Source of the DNA: Diphasiastrum complanatum
Lineage: Eukaryota; Streptophyta; Lycopodiopsida; Lycopodiales; Lycopodiaceae
DNA: 64,000 nt
Reading direction: 5' to 3'
Assembly: GCA_029204225.1 (NCBI GenBank)
Contig: CM055104.1
Coordinates: forward strand, 45,947,835-46,011,834
Below the pieces are notes generated by a model that saw only the letters and a list, made by a program, of their open reading frames with translations, did not search any database and was not told the origin of the DNA. The position numbers and the translations under genes were made by a program. Of this stretch, positions 23,129 through 36,100 are shown in pieces (position 1 is the first letter of the stretch; each line of letters begins with the position of its first letter).

Positions 23129-25391
23129 GCTTACGAACTACTTTAGAACACAAAAAAAGGTATTGGACAATGAGATTGGATCTAGAGTTTTTCACCTATT
23201 CCCTGATCTGACCTATAAAAACTTTATCACTGGATATCACGCAGATTTGAATTTTGAAAAAAAAAATTTTTATCAAGAGATCGACACTCTAGAAATAAGA
23301 TTTTCTTCAATTCAGTACCAAACTGTAATAGAATCTTTCACAAATTTTGTAGTAGCTAGATCTAATAGATCAGAATTCAAAAATAATTCTGTGAAGGTTA
23401 ACTTAGCGAGGGTTCTTTCAATACTATTTTGGGTAAAAACTACTAAAATTAGCTATATTTGACAAATCTGAAAAAATTAACCTTCATTTGTTTGACAATA
23501 GATAGATAGATCTGACAAAGATTGAGCTAGGGTAGAAGTGGCAAATGTTCTTTTGGAGAAAAACGGTTTTTTTGAAACTTGGAGAGGGTTAAATGTGAAG
23601 AATAAAAAGCTATCCAACTTGTCTATAGGGGTTGATGTGGAAAATCATCTTGCTTGTGCATTTACAAGTTGTAAATATTATTCTCTAGCATGTACAAACT
23701 CGAGCTACATGACATGCACAATGTCTAGATGGTCATATTTCACTTTGTTCCATTGTATATATCAAAGGTATGTGAATTGAGCACATGACCTTGTAGATTT
23801 GGGCGAGTTCGAGTTAGGTAGATCTAGATTTGATGACATGCATAAAACTAGATGACATGCAAAATCAGTTAGTGTGCATGCATGCAACATGCAATCACTA
23901 CATGCAACATGCAAGTCAGTATACATGTTCTACACATGTCCAAGTCATCTATCCAAAGGCGAAGGCCTAATGGGGCTCGAGCACCTACCACAAGGTATTC
24001 AATCACCAATGGGAACACAAGTAAGCATAGAAAGATGACACAAAGGTGTTTCTATTAATTCAAAAGCTTGTACAAGTGTTGTTGAAGGCACTCATCCACT
24101 TTCATATATAGCAAGAGTGGTGGGCCTATGCTCTAACATACTTATGGGACTAAGTCTAAGCTTAATGTTAATTAACTTGTAAAGTGCCTTCTCTAAACAA
24201 ATGAAGTGCACTTACAATAAACTTAGAATCAAACTTAACTTGAATGTAGGAATTAAATCTTAAACTTAGACTTTCTAAGTTGAACCATTACAAATGATTG
24301 TTTTAGTAATTAAACTTAAATAGTATAAGGTTTTCCTAACCTTAATTTGCTTGTGGGCTTACAAAACACTAATTTCATTTCCTGGTTAGATCCTATGGTG
24401 AATTCTATGCAAAAGATCAAACTAGTACTGTTTTTCATACTAGAGGATGATTTTTTTATATTAGGAATTCAACCCAGGTATAGGATAGAAATGAAATTGT
24501 TTCAGACTTTTTTCTTGCAATAATTCACTGTTTAACATTTACAAATGTCTTTACATCTTTCTTGTACTTTAGCTGAAACATATTTTCAAGGGACTGAAAA
24601 TCCTAAGGGGGGAAGAAGAGTGAACATCATAGAAATGTATTTTGCAGTTAGGATTTTGGTAATTCTTAAAAATAATTGTTTAATACCGAACATTGATTTC
24701 CTGGATAGAATTCATTTAGTTGAATTCATAATTGATATCTTTGTAACCATTGTGTAGTCCACAATTTTGGATGTCAATTGTGATGTTAAAAGTAGAATTT
24801 AATATGTGGATTACATTGGATCTGTTAGTTGACAAAAGCTTGTCCCTAGAGTTGATGCATCAGTAGGGTTTCGAAGCTTATTACTAACTTGGAAGCATCA
24901 AAATGTAATGTTGAACCATATTAATTCTTCTAGTTAAATCACAGGTATGGATTCGTTGTATCCATTACTCATAAGAAATAAAAATTCTTTTTAGCTGAGT
25001 TACAAGGTTATCAATGAGATATGTGAGTAACATATGTGGATTGTGGAGGAATCTGCCAGATAAGAATGTGTCTATGTACTGGGTCATAGTGAGATTATTC
25101 ACATATATGCACGATTAATCTTGTATGGATCTACTATGTATTTCGGGTTGCTAGGGTTATTTGGTGCACTTAACCTAGTCGGTAAACATAGACATATAAT
25201 CAAGTATTGTATTGGACAATTACTTGCAGAGTTAACAGATCCGTTCTGATAGATCTATTGATTAACTTAAGAATGATTTGGATATGCATCTAAATGTGGT
25301 GTTGTACGGTACAATTAAGATCTGCACCTAGACATTTGAGATTTCTAAATCATTGGCAATTAACTTGAGTAGTTGGTTTACTTCTGTGGAA
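23129..25391. other. Intergenic DNA, nothing recognised
   Basis: The 128-codon plus-strand frame at 23076-23462 overlaps the gag start antisense and continues into its leader. It has no recognisable domain. The rest is AT-rich without supported features. Confidence 0.45.
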
Positions 25392-25400
25392 GTTCATTGG

Positions 25401-26267
25401 GGGCCTTGGCATTTTGTGAGTAAATGTTTGGCGATTTTTTTTTTTGCCATGATTCAACAAAAAGATAGCACATAGTGTGCTACCTTTTTTCCGCTACTAC
25501 TTCAATGTTTATTATTAAGAATGTGGTTTGGTACATAGTTAACAAAGTAAAAAAAAACTCAATTTTTTTTGTTTTTGCATCCTCCGCATGCACGGCGAGA
25601 CAGCCTGAAATTTTTTTTTTTTGCAATTTCCAAACCGTGCACGTCGGCATGCTTGGTTTGGAGGCGAATTTTTTTTTTCCTAGCTATCTTGCCGTGCAAG
25701 GTTTGGAGGCTGCAAAAATTATTCCTCATTTCATATAGCACGAGGTTGCAAAAAAAAAATTTAGTTGTCTTACTTAACACGTCAGCTTACTATGTTTGGA
25801 GGTTGAAAAAAATATTCTGAAATAATGTTTTTACTCGAAATTTGATTCTCAAATGTGTCAAAATAGCTTTTCTATTTATAATTTACTCGGCTAGCACATT
25901 GCCATGCTAGTCAAATCAGCTCCAAAAAGAAATTTATTTTTTTCAAAAAAAAATTAATTTTTTTTTATTTTTTTGAAATAAAAAATTTGCAAGCTAGCAC
26001 ACCGGTGTGGTATCTTTGGCAATTTCAATAACCTTTTTTTTCATAAAAATAAAAGTAAATCTATATTTAAAGTATTTTCTGATAGACCTATTTAAAATTT
26101 GATGGATAGTCAAGTTTTAAGTATGCATCAAACCACCATTCTTATTCTTCAAACATCATGTAGTGGCATAAAAAGAGTAACACACCATGTGCTACCATTT
26201 TGTAGGATCATGGATAGAAGAAACTCGCAAAACTCGCAAAAAATTTACTCGCAGAATGTCAAAACCC
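25401..26267. mobile_element. Mutator-like non-autonomous element, copy 2 (867 bp)
   Basis: The ends match copy 1: the left begins GGGCCTTGGCATTTTGTGAG and the right ends CTCGCAGAATGTCAAAACCC, with the GCGAGTTTTGCGAGTT block next to it. Flanking 9-mers GTTCATTGG (25392-25400) and ATTAATTGG (26268-26276) match at 7 of 9 positions, an aged target duplication. The interior is, in inverted orientation, similar to copy 3 (shared CATGATTCAACAAAAAGATA subterminal block and the AAAATATTCTGAAATAATG block). Short palindromes of the TAGCAC...GTGCTA type occur at 25466, 25892 and 25995. No coding capacity. Confidence 0.75.
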
Positions 26268-26276
26268 ATTAATTGG

Positions 26277-27639
26277 TAAAATGGATAGTGTGAAGAGAAT
26301 TCACCAAAACTGTTTGTTTTGTGTATATTGCTTGTAAGACACATGAATTATGAGTCATCTGGATTCATCAAGAAAATTGTGTGCATAGGATATACGAAAT
26401 TCTTGGGTGAGTATTTCTCAGTTGTGAAATAAACTCAATTCATTAGTGATTGTATCCCAGAGCACTCAAATGGATAACGAATCATAATGATTCCAAGAAT
26501 GACAACTGAATTTTTGAGAAATTCAGCAGTTTTTTGGATATCTATATTTAGTTCTAGACAGTAATCTGAAGTTTTTGGTGGATGAAGATGATTATTGATA
26601 TCATTTTGGTATGCTTTCTGTCTTGAACTACCTGATGGTTTGAAATTTGATAACTCACATTTTGAAGAATCCAGTTTGAGGAATATTCTTAAAATCCAGT
26701 ATTTTTCTAGTGAAAAAGATTTCTGAATGATTCTTATATATTTTGAGTTGTGTATTAAACATAAATTCCAGTATCCTTTAGCAATTAGGAATGTTTTGAG
26801 ATTTCAGAGAATTATGATTTTGACGAATCATAAGAATCTAGTTATTTATGATTGACGGATTATAAATGGATACTTAATTAGAGGATAATCAGGAAATGTG
26901 TTGATTCTTAGATATGTTGAGTACCTAGTTCTAATTGAGTCGAGATTTTGGATTAGCACTTTGGAAGTGTAAATCTCTTTACTCCAGTATTTTATTGAGT
27001 CTTAGGGATTTCATAGACATTTCTTGTAAAGTAAAATTGTTTTTGCTTGTCGAGAGTTTTGCTTACTTTAGTGGATGGTATTCTGCTACAAATTGTAGTC
27101 TATATGTGTTTGTGTACAAGTTCAATCTATATCTCCATATTTAAAGGAGACAGTTAAATCAATTGAGATTTAGATGAGTTGTTGATTTCTTGCATTCGGA
27201 TGCTAGAATTGGGGCTATTAACTCATTAGAGTAATTGCAGTACTCTGAATTGAGTTATAATTGTCTGAGACTTGACGGATCTCCTAGAGATTTTAGTTGA
27301 TTAAATTGTTGTATTTTAGAATATTTGGATATTCTAAGAATAATGTACCAAAAAATGGATTTAGACTATCAAAAAAATGGATTTAGCTTTTGGACATGTA
27401 ATTTGGATTACATGAAGGTGATGAAGTTTTATTTGGAAATGATCAACCCGTTTGGAATATTTATCGCTTAGCGTATCTTTGGATTTTGAGTTGGTACTCT
27501 TGTGTAGAGTCAAGCAATTGTAGAATTATTGCATCTATGAGTACTTAATCAAAAGGAAAAATCAGACTAAGGATAATCATTCCTGGTTAAAAGTTGAAAG
27601 CTTAAGGAATAATTTCATGTCTTGTCTTTCTCGTTCTAA
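26277..27639. other. Intergenic DNA, possibly decayed retroelement
   Basis: No domain could be read in any frame. Because a Ty3-like polypurine tract follows at about 27650, this may be the eroded 3' interior of that element. Confidence 0.35.
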
Positions 27640-27960
27640 GGACAAAACCTATTTAAGGGAGGAAGAATTTCATGGCCATATTCTGTTAACAGAAATGGAA
27701 TAGTCCTAATATGGTAGACCTGGCCCTCCGGTATTCGAGTTTATCAGCCACGCCAAGATTTAATTCCATATCGAGACCTGTTTGTGACTAATGACCTTGA
27801 GAGGACCCAAACACTCTAATTGAGACATATGGAGTAGTGCATGTACGTGTGACGAATATAGGCAGGAGGACTGCATGAAGAGATGTGACCTATTTAGTTG
27901 ACCTGCATGGGTTCATGCACATGAATCTACTCTCTCTCTATATAATGAGGTAGAGATTCT
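27640..27960 (+). mobile_element. Ty3-type 3' end: polypurine tract and LTR portion
   Basis: AGGACAAAACCTATTTAAGG at 27639 runs into a GGAGGAAG purine run. This is the junction typical of the 3' end of plant Ty3 elements (compare the inverted form at 33083-33120). The following sequence shares a block of about 50 bp (ACCTTGAGAGGACCCAAA...CTCTAATT) with 32578-32640, suggesting related LTRs. The outer LTR end was not fixed. Confidence 0.45.
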
Positions 27961-29462
27961 CCCGTCGACAACTTAGGTTGAGGTCACAAGTTGCTCTCTT
28001 CTCCTCTTGCTTTCACATGGCATGCCATTAGTGGACACCCTCCTTGACCACAAAGCCTTAAAATGTACAAAGCTAGCACATAAGTGGGCAATTTGAAAGG
28101 GGTTTTTCATTAAATTAGGACGTTAGTCAGACTTGATGGATCCACATAGGGAGCCTACCAATCAATAAATTTTAAAGAGCAGCATAGTGCTCGTGTGCTA
28201 TGATGACCACATATGTTGATTCTCGTGTGGGATGAGGCATACGAGGGCCTATTGTAACGTGCTCTCCCTTGTTTACTATTGGATGTAGCAACTTTATGCG
28301 AGGTGAGGCTAGTGTTGAAATTTGACATTCAAGGTTGCCCTTCATGCTATAATTTCACGACGTCTTTGACAATGTTTATGGCCTTCGTGACCTTCTTATA
28401 TAGAACTCGCCCTTCAAATTCCATTTTACGAATTCATGCAAATTTTATTTTAGAATTTCTAATATTAATATTCTAATAAAGAATATATAAGATACCTATT
28501 TACATTTCTTACATTAAATTTCAAATAAATCATTCACCTTGGACAAAATTGGAGGCTTTAGCCTAGAGTCTAGATGGATCATGGCTTGGGGTCTACAAGT
28601 TGTTTCAACTTCCTTGAAGTCTAGACTACAACAAAAACATGAAAGACTAAAATTTTCCAACTTTGGAGGTTTTTAAGTTGAAGTTGAAAGTTGGATTATT
28701 CTAAGTTAGAAGTTGAACCAAATTGGAAATAGAAAATTTGGTCCATTGTTCAAATTTCAAACTTTGGGCAGTTGGGCCAAGCTCTCTCAATGGCACTTTG
28801 AAATTCGAAGATTTTCAATTCCATTGTATAGAGTAAGTATTAAGCTATAAATCTTTGCACTTGCAAATAGTAAACTTTCAAGTTTGAATGATGTATCATG
28901 TACTCATTACAAGTGAGACACCTTACTTAGCTCATCATTTTTTACTTAGCTGTGACTTTTATAGTGAATTTGTTGCTCTTTCAAAATAACAAGTTAGCTC
29001 TTCAACGTGGATTGCTTAAAATTGCAAGGGCTTCTCAACTAAGGTTAAATTAACCTTCGAAGGGCATGACGAGTACCAAATGTTAACCATGAGCAAGGGA
29101 AGTCAAGCATAGGACTATGGAGAGCTAATCATTGCTCATGACAAACAACCCAATTATTAAAATTCAGATTTTATTGCTTTCTTTTAGATTTGCACGTTCT
29201 TTAATGATTCAAAATCAGCTGGTTTTAGTTATATATTTAAGGAAAAAGATAGGAAAGGAGAAGTGGATGCCATCGGTGGCATTAGCAGTGGTGCATATGT
29301 GAAGTGTGGAAACGAGTGCAAGAGCCATGGCCAATCCGCGCAATACATTTATGCGTTGTTCTCGTTCTCTTTGAGCCCCACCCATCCCTCAAAAGGCTAT
29401 ATATAGCATGAGTGTTCTGGAATTATGCAAAGCGTGATCTTCAAGATGAAAAACTTGATGGG
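27961..29462. other. Upstream flank of SMT1, no gene seen
   Basis: AT-rich sequence with no coding domain. The last few hundred bases (to 30090) should hold the SMT1 promoter. Confidence 0.45.
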
Positions 29463-29488
29463 TTAGGGTTTCTATGAGATTAGGGTTT
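29463..29488 (+). promoter_or_regulatory. Two telo-box motifs upstream of SMT1
   Basis: TTAGGGTTT (reverse complement AAACCCTAA) occurs at 29463-29471 and 29480-29488, about 600 bp before the SMT1 start codon. In plants this motif is known from promoters of growth-related and translation genes. Presence is seen; function here is inference and depends on an unknown transcription start. Confidence 0.4.
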
Positions 29489-29498
29489 TGGGGAGGAG

Positions 29499-29518
29499 AT
29501 ATATATATATATATATAT

Positions 29519-29578
<60 letters not shown>
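29499..29578 (+). repeat. (AT)n-(AG)n microsatellite upstream of SMT1
   Basis: About 25 AT units with one interruption, followed by about 12 AG units, roughly 510 bp before the SMT1 ATG. A second simple repeat, (GCGA)n, lies in the probable leader at 30058-30081. Confidence 0.9.
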
Positions 29579-30090
29579 GTGGATGGGAACGAGTGTGTAC
29601 TTGATCCTGGGAGGAAGATATGTCGCATTATAACACACAAGGTTGAGCAATTGGACGCTAGCAAAGAAGAAAAAACAGCTTGCATCTGCTTTCTCCGGGG
29701 CTTATGCAAACCTACTTAGAGATAGACGTTTTAAGGTTCTATTTTAACGTTTTATCGATTCCACAACAGCTTCGTGGGCTTTTTATAAGGTGAACGGTGA
29801 GTTAAAAACCTTTTTACGAGCAAGGGAGCTAAAGTACCATGGCTCAAGGGTACATACTAACATGGCTCCCTTTTTAACTCATTTTGGAATTATCCATCAT
29901 TATGAGAGGGTATCTTTATGGGGGGGGCATGGTACTGAATATTTTATATGCCATGTGTCCTTATTTGACTGGTCAATAGCCTATAGTGTATCCTGGACCT
30001 ATTGCCCTTATATTGGCTGTTTCTCTTTTGCTTTTGCTGAAATAATTTCTCTCTTTGCGAGCGAGCGAGCGAGCGAGCGAGGGAGCAGAG

Positions 30091-30173
30091 ATGGCGAAAG
30101 CTGGAGCGATGGATCTGGCTTCAGGCATGGGAGGCAACATAAAGTCTGGCGAGATGCTGTCAGCTGTGCAGGA
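30091..30173 (+). CDS. SMT1: SMT1 exon 1
   Basis: Starts at ATG 30091 after a (GCGA)n leader and encodes residues 1-27 plus two bases of Glu28. Donor GA|GTGCGT. The start fits the plant SMT1 N-terminus, which has only a few residues before MDLAS. Intron 1 (30174-31455, 1.28 kb) shows no transposon. Confidence 0.9.
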
Positions 30174-33100
30174 GTGCGTGATCGATCCTTTTCACAATGC
30201 CAATCTCGTGCTTCCAAAAGATTTGCAAATGAATTGCTCTCCCAAAAGTAGAATATGCACAGGACTTGATTGATCCACGCATTAATTGCACGAGAATATA
30301 TTCCATGGATCGCCAGGAAATTTGTGCTGGATCGATCTAATGGCAGATTTCTTTTCTTTCCGTAACTCTAATATCGATCCATGGTTGGTTTTCCTCTGTT
30401 TTGAATGAGCATTTACTGGGTCATAAGTTCTTGCATCTTGTGAAATTTCAAGTATCTGAATTCTTTTCTGATGGCAGGATAGATCCAGAATTGCATTCTA
30501 GCTTGCATTGTACTAGCATTACATGGCTATCCTTGTCTTAAAGCATTTTGAGTGCTGGGTTCTTACATTATAAACTGTAGCCTTCAAAGGGCTGTCGGTA
30601 GTTCGAGATTTCATTGAATGGAGCTTTGATACTAGGCATGCTCATAAAAGGCCCGGATGTGTGGTAGCTGTAAGTAGCTATAACTTGTTGAATCTCAATG
30701 CACGCATTCTGCCATGGATGCTGTGATACATGCATCGGATGCATGAATTTGGAAATAAAGAATGCTCCTTTATGGATCTGCTTTTCTAAATTTTAACTTT
30801 CAACTGCAGAACAATTGCTACTAGCTCTTGGGATTCGCTTCTGTAATGGTTCCTCCATTGGCGTAAATATGATAAGCAATGGGCTAGTTGTGGGAGATTA
30901 CATGTTGCCGATTCCTTCCATCACATTAATCTCAGGATAGAGACAGCCCAAACTGTAGATAGGGATTGGGGTAGCAATCGATGAAAAAGCTGTCCATAGT
31001 CGAAAATTATCTGAATCGTGTCAACTTCTAGGATAATGAATGCAATGATATGTAGAGAACAATACCTACAGATCGTATTGGTGGCTAATGCCTAGCAACG
31101 ATGAAGGCTTTCTTAGCACCAGCATGCACGCTGCCAGACCGCTGCAATTGTGCCTTTTCTCCACGATTTGCTCTGCTGATTAAGCAATGTACTACAAAAA
31201 GAGTACACGCTACAAGACATGGAATGATTGGCTTCGATGGGCTGATTCTACGTCCGACTTCCATAGAGTAGTCAGTGCAATTCAGGGTTTCTTCCCATTA
31301 GAAGAGATTTGTGGTGATATGGAGCTCCGGCTTGTAGTTGCAATTATAAGCTGTCTAATAGATTCTTTATCTGTTGCTAATTGCTTCATTTTACGCTAGA
31401 AAGTCTCTAACCAATTAGCACCTAGAGGAGCTTGCTTATGATGTGCCACCTGCAGGTACGAGAACTATCACACTTATTATGGCGGCGATAAAGATGCACG
31501 AAATTTAAACTATTCAGACATGGTATATCCCAGACTCTGAAATACATCAAGTTTGCTATTTGAGCCTCGTTTGTATTTAAACTTTTGAGTTGTAACTCCT
31601 TGAGTAGATGAGCTGCACACTATGGTCTGTTATGGTTCTACCCATTGCCTTTCTTGTTTTGGGAAAGAATAGGCAGATTAGGCTACAAGTTGACTTCCTG
31701 TTGGAACTTGCATATTAAATTTGGCTGCAAAAGTAGTCATGTTTCATGTTTTCAAGCTTAGATAATTTAATATTTTTTGTTTCATCATTATACTATAGAG
31801 CATGAAATTGCATAAACTTCTTTCGCAGAGTGCAAAGTTGCTATCCATCTTAGAGTTTTGAAGTAGCTTTTAGTAGGCTAGACGGTTGATGCAACTTGCA
31901 ATTCTTTACTTCATTGTTTCAATCTATTCCCACATAATGTTGGGCTATGTGGTCAAGTCCCTTTTATTTTCAATTAAATTTAGCACGCTTGAACTATGTT
32001 GGAGTGCTGTTATAGATATTTGCTCACTAAGGGTGCACTGCCTGTGACCACCCAACGTGAATGTGTGCTGTTGCATAAAGAAGTGAGTTGTGTTGAAGAC
32101 CATAATTTTAGCCTTCTTTGAGTTAACCTTTCAAGACCTCCGAAATCAAATCAAGGCTGCTGAAATCAAGGAACACAAACAAAAAGAATGGGATCAAACC
32201 TACCCAACCATATCTAGATCAAACGGATTTAGCCCCCAAGCTATGGACCACTACCATTTCTCACAATGTAGGAGGGGGGCTGTCAATCCAATAACATGTA
32301 GCTACCATTCACAAATCAAGCTCCCCCTCCTGGAGAGGCCTATGGGTATACTTTAAGTACCTTCCAAGGCTCTACCCCAACTAGGAGTGATCTGGGATAC
32401 CTCATTGGGACACATAAGCAGCCTAACTGGGCCACATTTGCCACTGACCAATGAGTCAATGTGTTACATCCATGTCCTAGGATTCGGCATAATCCTAGAC
32501 TTGGATATTTGGTACTTTAGTGTACAAGTTAATATTAGTTACACCTCGTCATTCCGGACTAGGCTAGTAATGTAATTAATAACCTTGTGAGGGCCCAAAT
32601 GCTCTAATTAGGACTTATGGAGCTAGTGCATGATGATTGACTGCTTTAACTGCATGCAAAGGAGATCAAAAGCAATTGGTTGAGAATTGGCATCCTATAT
32701 GGAATATTCCTAGGCTTTTGGAGTCTATATAACATGTAGGAACTCGCCCATCTCCACAATCTGGTTTTAGTTTCCGATTGTCGGAATAATCTCCTTTCTT
32801 GTATTCAGTCACCGTGGCTCGGGGGAGAAGCTGATTGGGTTTGACTCTCGGCTTCCAGTTGGTGCATGCAACAAGATCTAGAGGATCTTCACTTAGCGAT
32901 CCTTACACACTGCTGCTTACATACAAATGTACCGTCATGGGTTTTAGGCCTCCAAATTAATTATGATTTAACACCATCAGGGCCCTAACCCCTTATAATC
33001 ATAATCAATTCACGGGTCGAGTTAAGCCTCATGACCTCCTTACGAGACATAGATCCGAGGTCAGTCATTTTATGGGCATGACATACTTCCCCCCTTAAAC

Positions 33101-36100
33101 AAGTTTTGTCCTTAAAACTTAAAGTTATGGAAGTTCTTTCTAAGGCTCTCCCCCAAGAGTCACTGTCATTTGAATTTCCTTTCCATCAAACCAGATGCTC
33201 AGTAGTTATATGATTACGTTTTCGTTTAATCCTAGTATCCAAGACCTTCTCGAGCTCAAATGTAATCTCACCGAATGATTCCTCTTACAGGTCCAAGAAA
33301 TCTCTAGAACCAAGGTGATCTGCTTCATGCAGACTTTTCTTTAGTCGACTTACCCCAGAGATCCTCTATATCGAGCGAACAATTTGTAGTGCTTGCCGGT
33401 ACGCATTACGTTAGAATCCTTTGGGATTTATAAATATACCCAATTCACTATCTAAAAATCTTGAGGTAATCTTTTCATGTTAGCATAATGTCTGTCCCTA
33501 TCTTGGGCACTTTGGACATTTTCTCGTGCTATTTGGAGCATTTCTTACATATCATTTAAGAAATCCGTTACCTTCTAAAACTTGATCGTTCGAGTTTTTA
33601 CTGAAATATTCGATCTAGGTTGAGATCTGTACATAAGCGGTAGCTGAATGCTTACTACTATTACAAGCAAACTTAATCAACGGTATATACTTCTCCCAAT
33701 GAGATTGCCCTTGGGAGACATATGCTCGTTCCTCTAGTTAGTTGTTTTTGTTGTTTGACCCGGGATGGTCAGAATAACTAAAAATCAAAGACGTATTTAG
33801 TTTAGTGAATACGATCGACCAAAAGTAACTGGTGAATTAATGTCACTTGGTAATTTGTAAACCATAAGCAAATGTTCCACAAAAGTTCGACCTGAATCAA
33901 AAGCCTTTGCGATGGTCTTTACCAGAATAAACGCAGCCAATCTCATAAGACGGTTGACTATTACCCAAGTTGCATCATTTTGTTTATTTGTCCTTCGTAA
34001 CCCAACCACAAAATCCATCAAAATACTATCCCACTTTTTGTTGGGAATATTTAATGGATGTAATAGACCTCAACTTTAAGGCATTTGGTCTTATTAAGTT
34101 GGGATCCGTCACATTTTAACACATAAGATTCTACAAAGGGTTTAAGCTTTGGCCAATAGAAATTCCTTTTTACCAAATCCAACATATATGTACGCTAGGA
34201 TGACCTGCACAAGGTGTGTCATTACATTCGTAAAGAATTTTCTTTAGTAGCATCCACATTAGGCGCACATGTTTTCTCTATCCTGAACAATAGTCCATTG
34301 TGGATAGAGAAATTATCAATGCCTCCTTTACCCTTGCCCTTAGCCTGATTACCTTGCATCTCAGTCTTGCTTAATGATCCTTCTAGAACTCTCCACCAAA
34401 TTGGTCCAAAATGCCGGTCTTTTCATATAGACCTCTTAGGGAAAGATAAAAGTCCGCGTTGATTTCAGTGAAGGAAAGTTTGTTCACTTCACTTATTTGA
34501 CTACGTGCATCTGCCACTCAATTGGTGATGCCTTTAATGTATCGCACTTCAATGCCAAATTCTTGCATGAGTTTTGCCCAACGGGCCTTATGACCTCTCA
34601 AATCATTCTAAAAGTACTTCAAGGGTTGGTGATTTGTATTCACCATAAATGTATTACTCTATAGGTAATGCCTCCATGATTCCAATGCATGGATCTCCGC
34701 AAGCAACTCATTTTCTTGAGTGGCATAATTAGTTTGCTTGTCGGATAACTTTTTACTTCAAATGCAACATGCCAGCCCTCTTGTAACAGTATAGCTCCGA
34801 TAGCCATATCACTTGTGTCTGTGTTAATGAAGAAAGAGGTATTTGCATCCGATATTTGTAATACAGGAGCTGAGGCAATTAGAAGCTTGAGTTTGCGAAA
34901 GCTCTCATCTAATTTCTTGTTCCATCTGATTGGAGGGCTAGGCGTACCTTTCCATCTTTTGACCTCTTTAATATATTATTAAGAGGGGCAACAATTTTCA
35001 AATATTCTTCAATATACTTATGGAAGAACACAATGAATTCCAAAAAGGATTTGAGTTTATGAGCGGTTCTAGGGACTAGCCATCCTATTATAGTCTTCAA
35101 TAAAAAGCTACTCTTGTCTTAAGATTATTACCATAGTATCGAGGTGCTTCACGTGCTCTACACTACGACAAATTTTCCTAGAAAAGGATGAAAGAGATTG
35201 TCCATTATTTGTTGGAAAGTAGCAGGAGCATTATTCCGACGGAAAGGTAACTCTAAGAACTGATAATATAGTATATGCATTCCTGCATGAGCAATACTTT
35301 GGAGTTGGTGTTATGTTCGTGCTGATGTCCTTTGGTTTCATATGATTGATGTGGTATATACTTGTTTGTAGCATCATTTCTATGGCATGCTTGGTCCATC
35401 TCATGCTTGGTAGAGTTCACATGCTCATTTGATAGTTCTCTCATGTTATAATTTATAGCTTTTAGTTCATCATTTATACTTCTGTGGCCAATACACATGC
35501 AACATGTGCAAGTTTGTGCTAAGATGGTGTATGGCATTTTTAAAATTTATATTTTGGCAACATTTATGCTAGTTACATTTTTGTGTTTATATGTAGCCTC
35601 GTCAATTATCATATATTGAGGAAATTATATATACCCACATTAAGGAAATGTTTAAAACTAGGGAGATTTATGAGGATCTTCTCATATTTTGGGCTTATTA
35701 TTGATTTTTGAGGTAGTATTCTTACTACTTAGACAATGTTTCCTCAAATCGTGGTTTAAATCAAGGCCTAAGGAGCTTACCTGATTGTGCTTGTGACTCA
35801 CTTGAAAGTTTTTCCGAAAATCTATTTGTTGGGTCTTATTCTTACATAAGATGGCTATTTGTCCAAAAATGTTGAAAACCAGGCGAGTTTCTTTGAGGTT
35901 CAAAACTCTTATTCTATTCAACACATCATTTTGTGTAGTTTGTGATCATCTAGAAGTGATATTATTGATAAATAAATAGTCAGGAAATGAAGCACGTATT
36001 GCTGATGTGCATGACGACGAGGTTTTTAGGTAGTGTAGCTCAAAGCTGGTTGCCTAATTTCCTTTGAGTATGCATGACACTATTCATTTTCAAAGCTATC

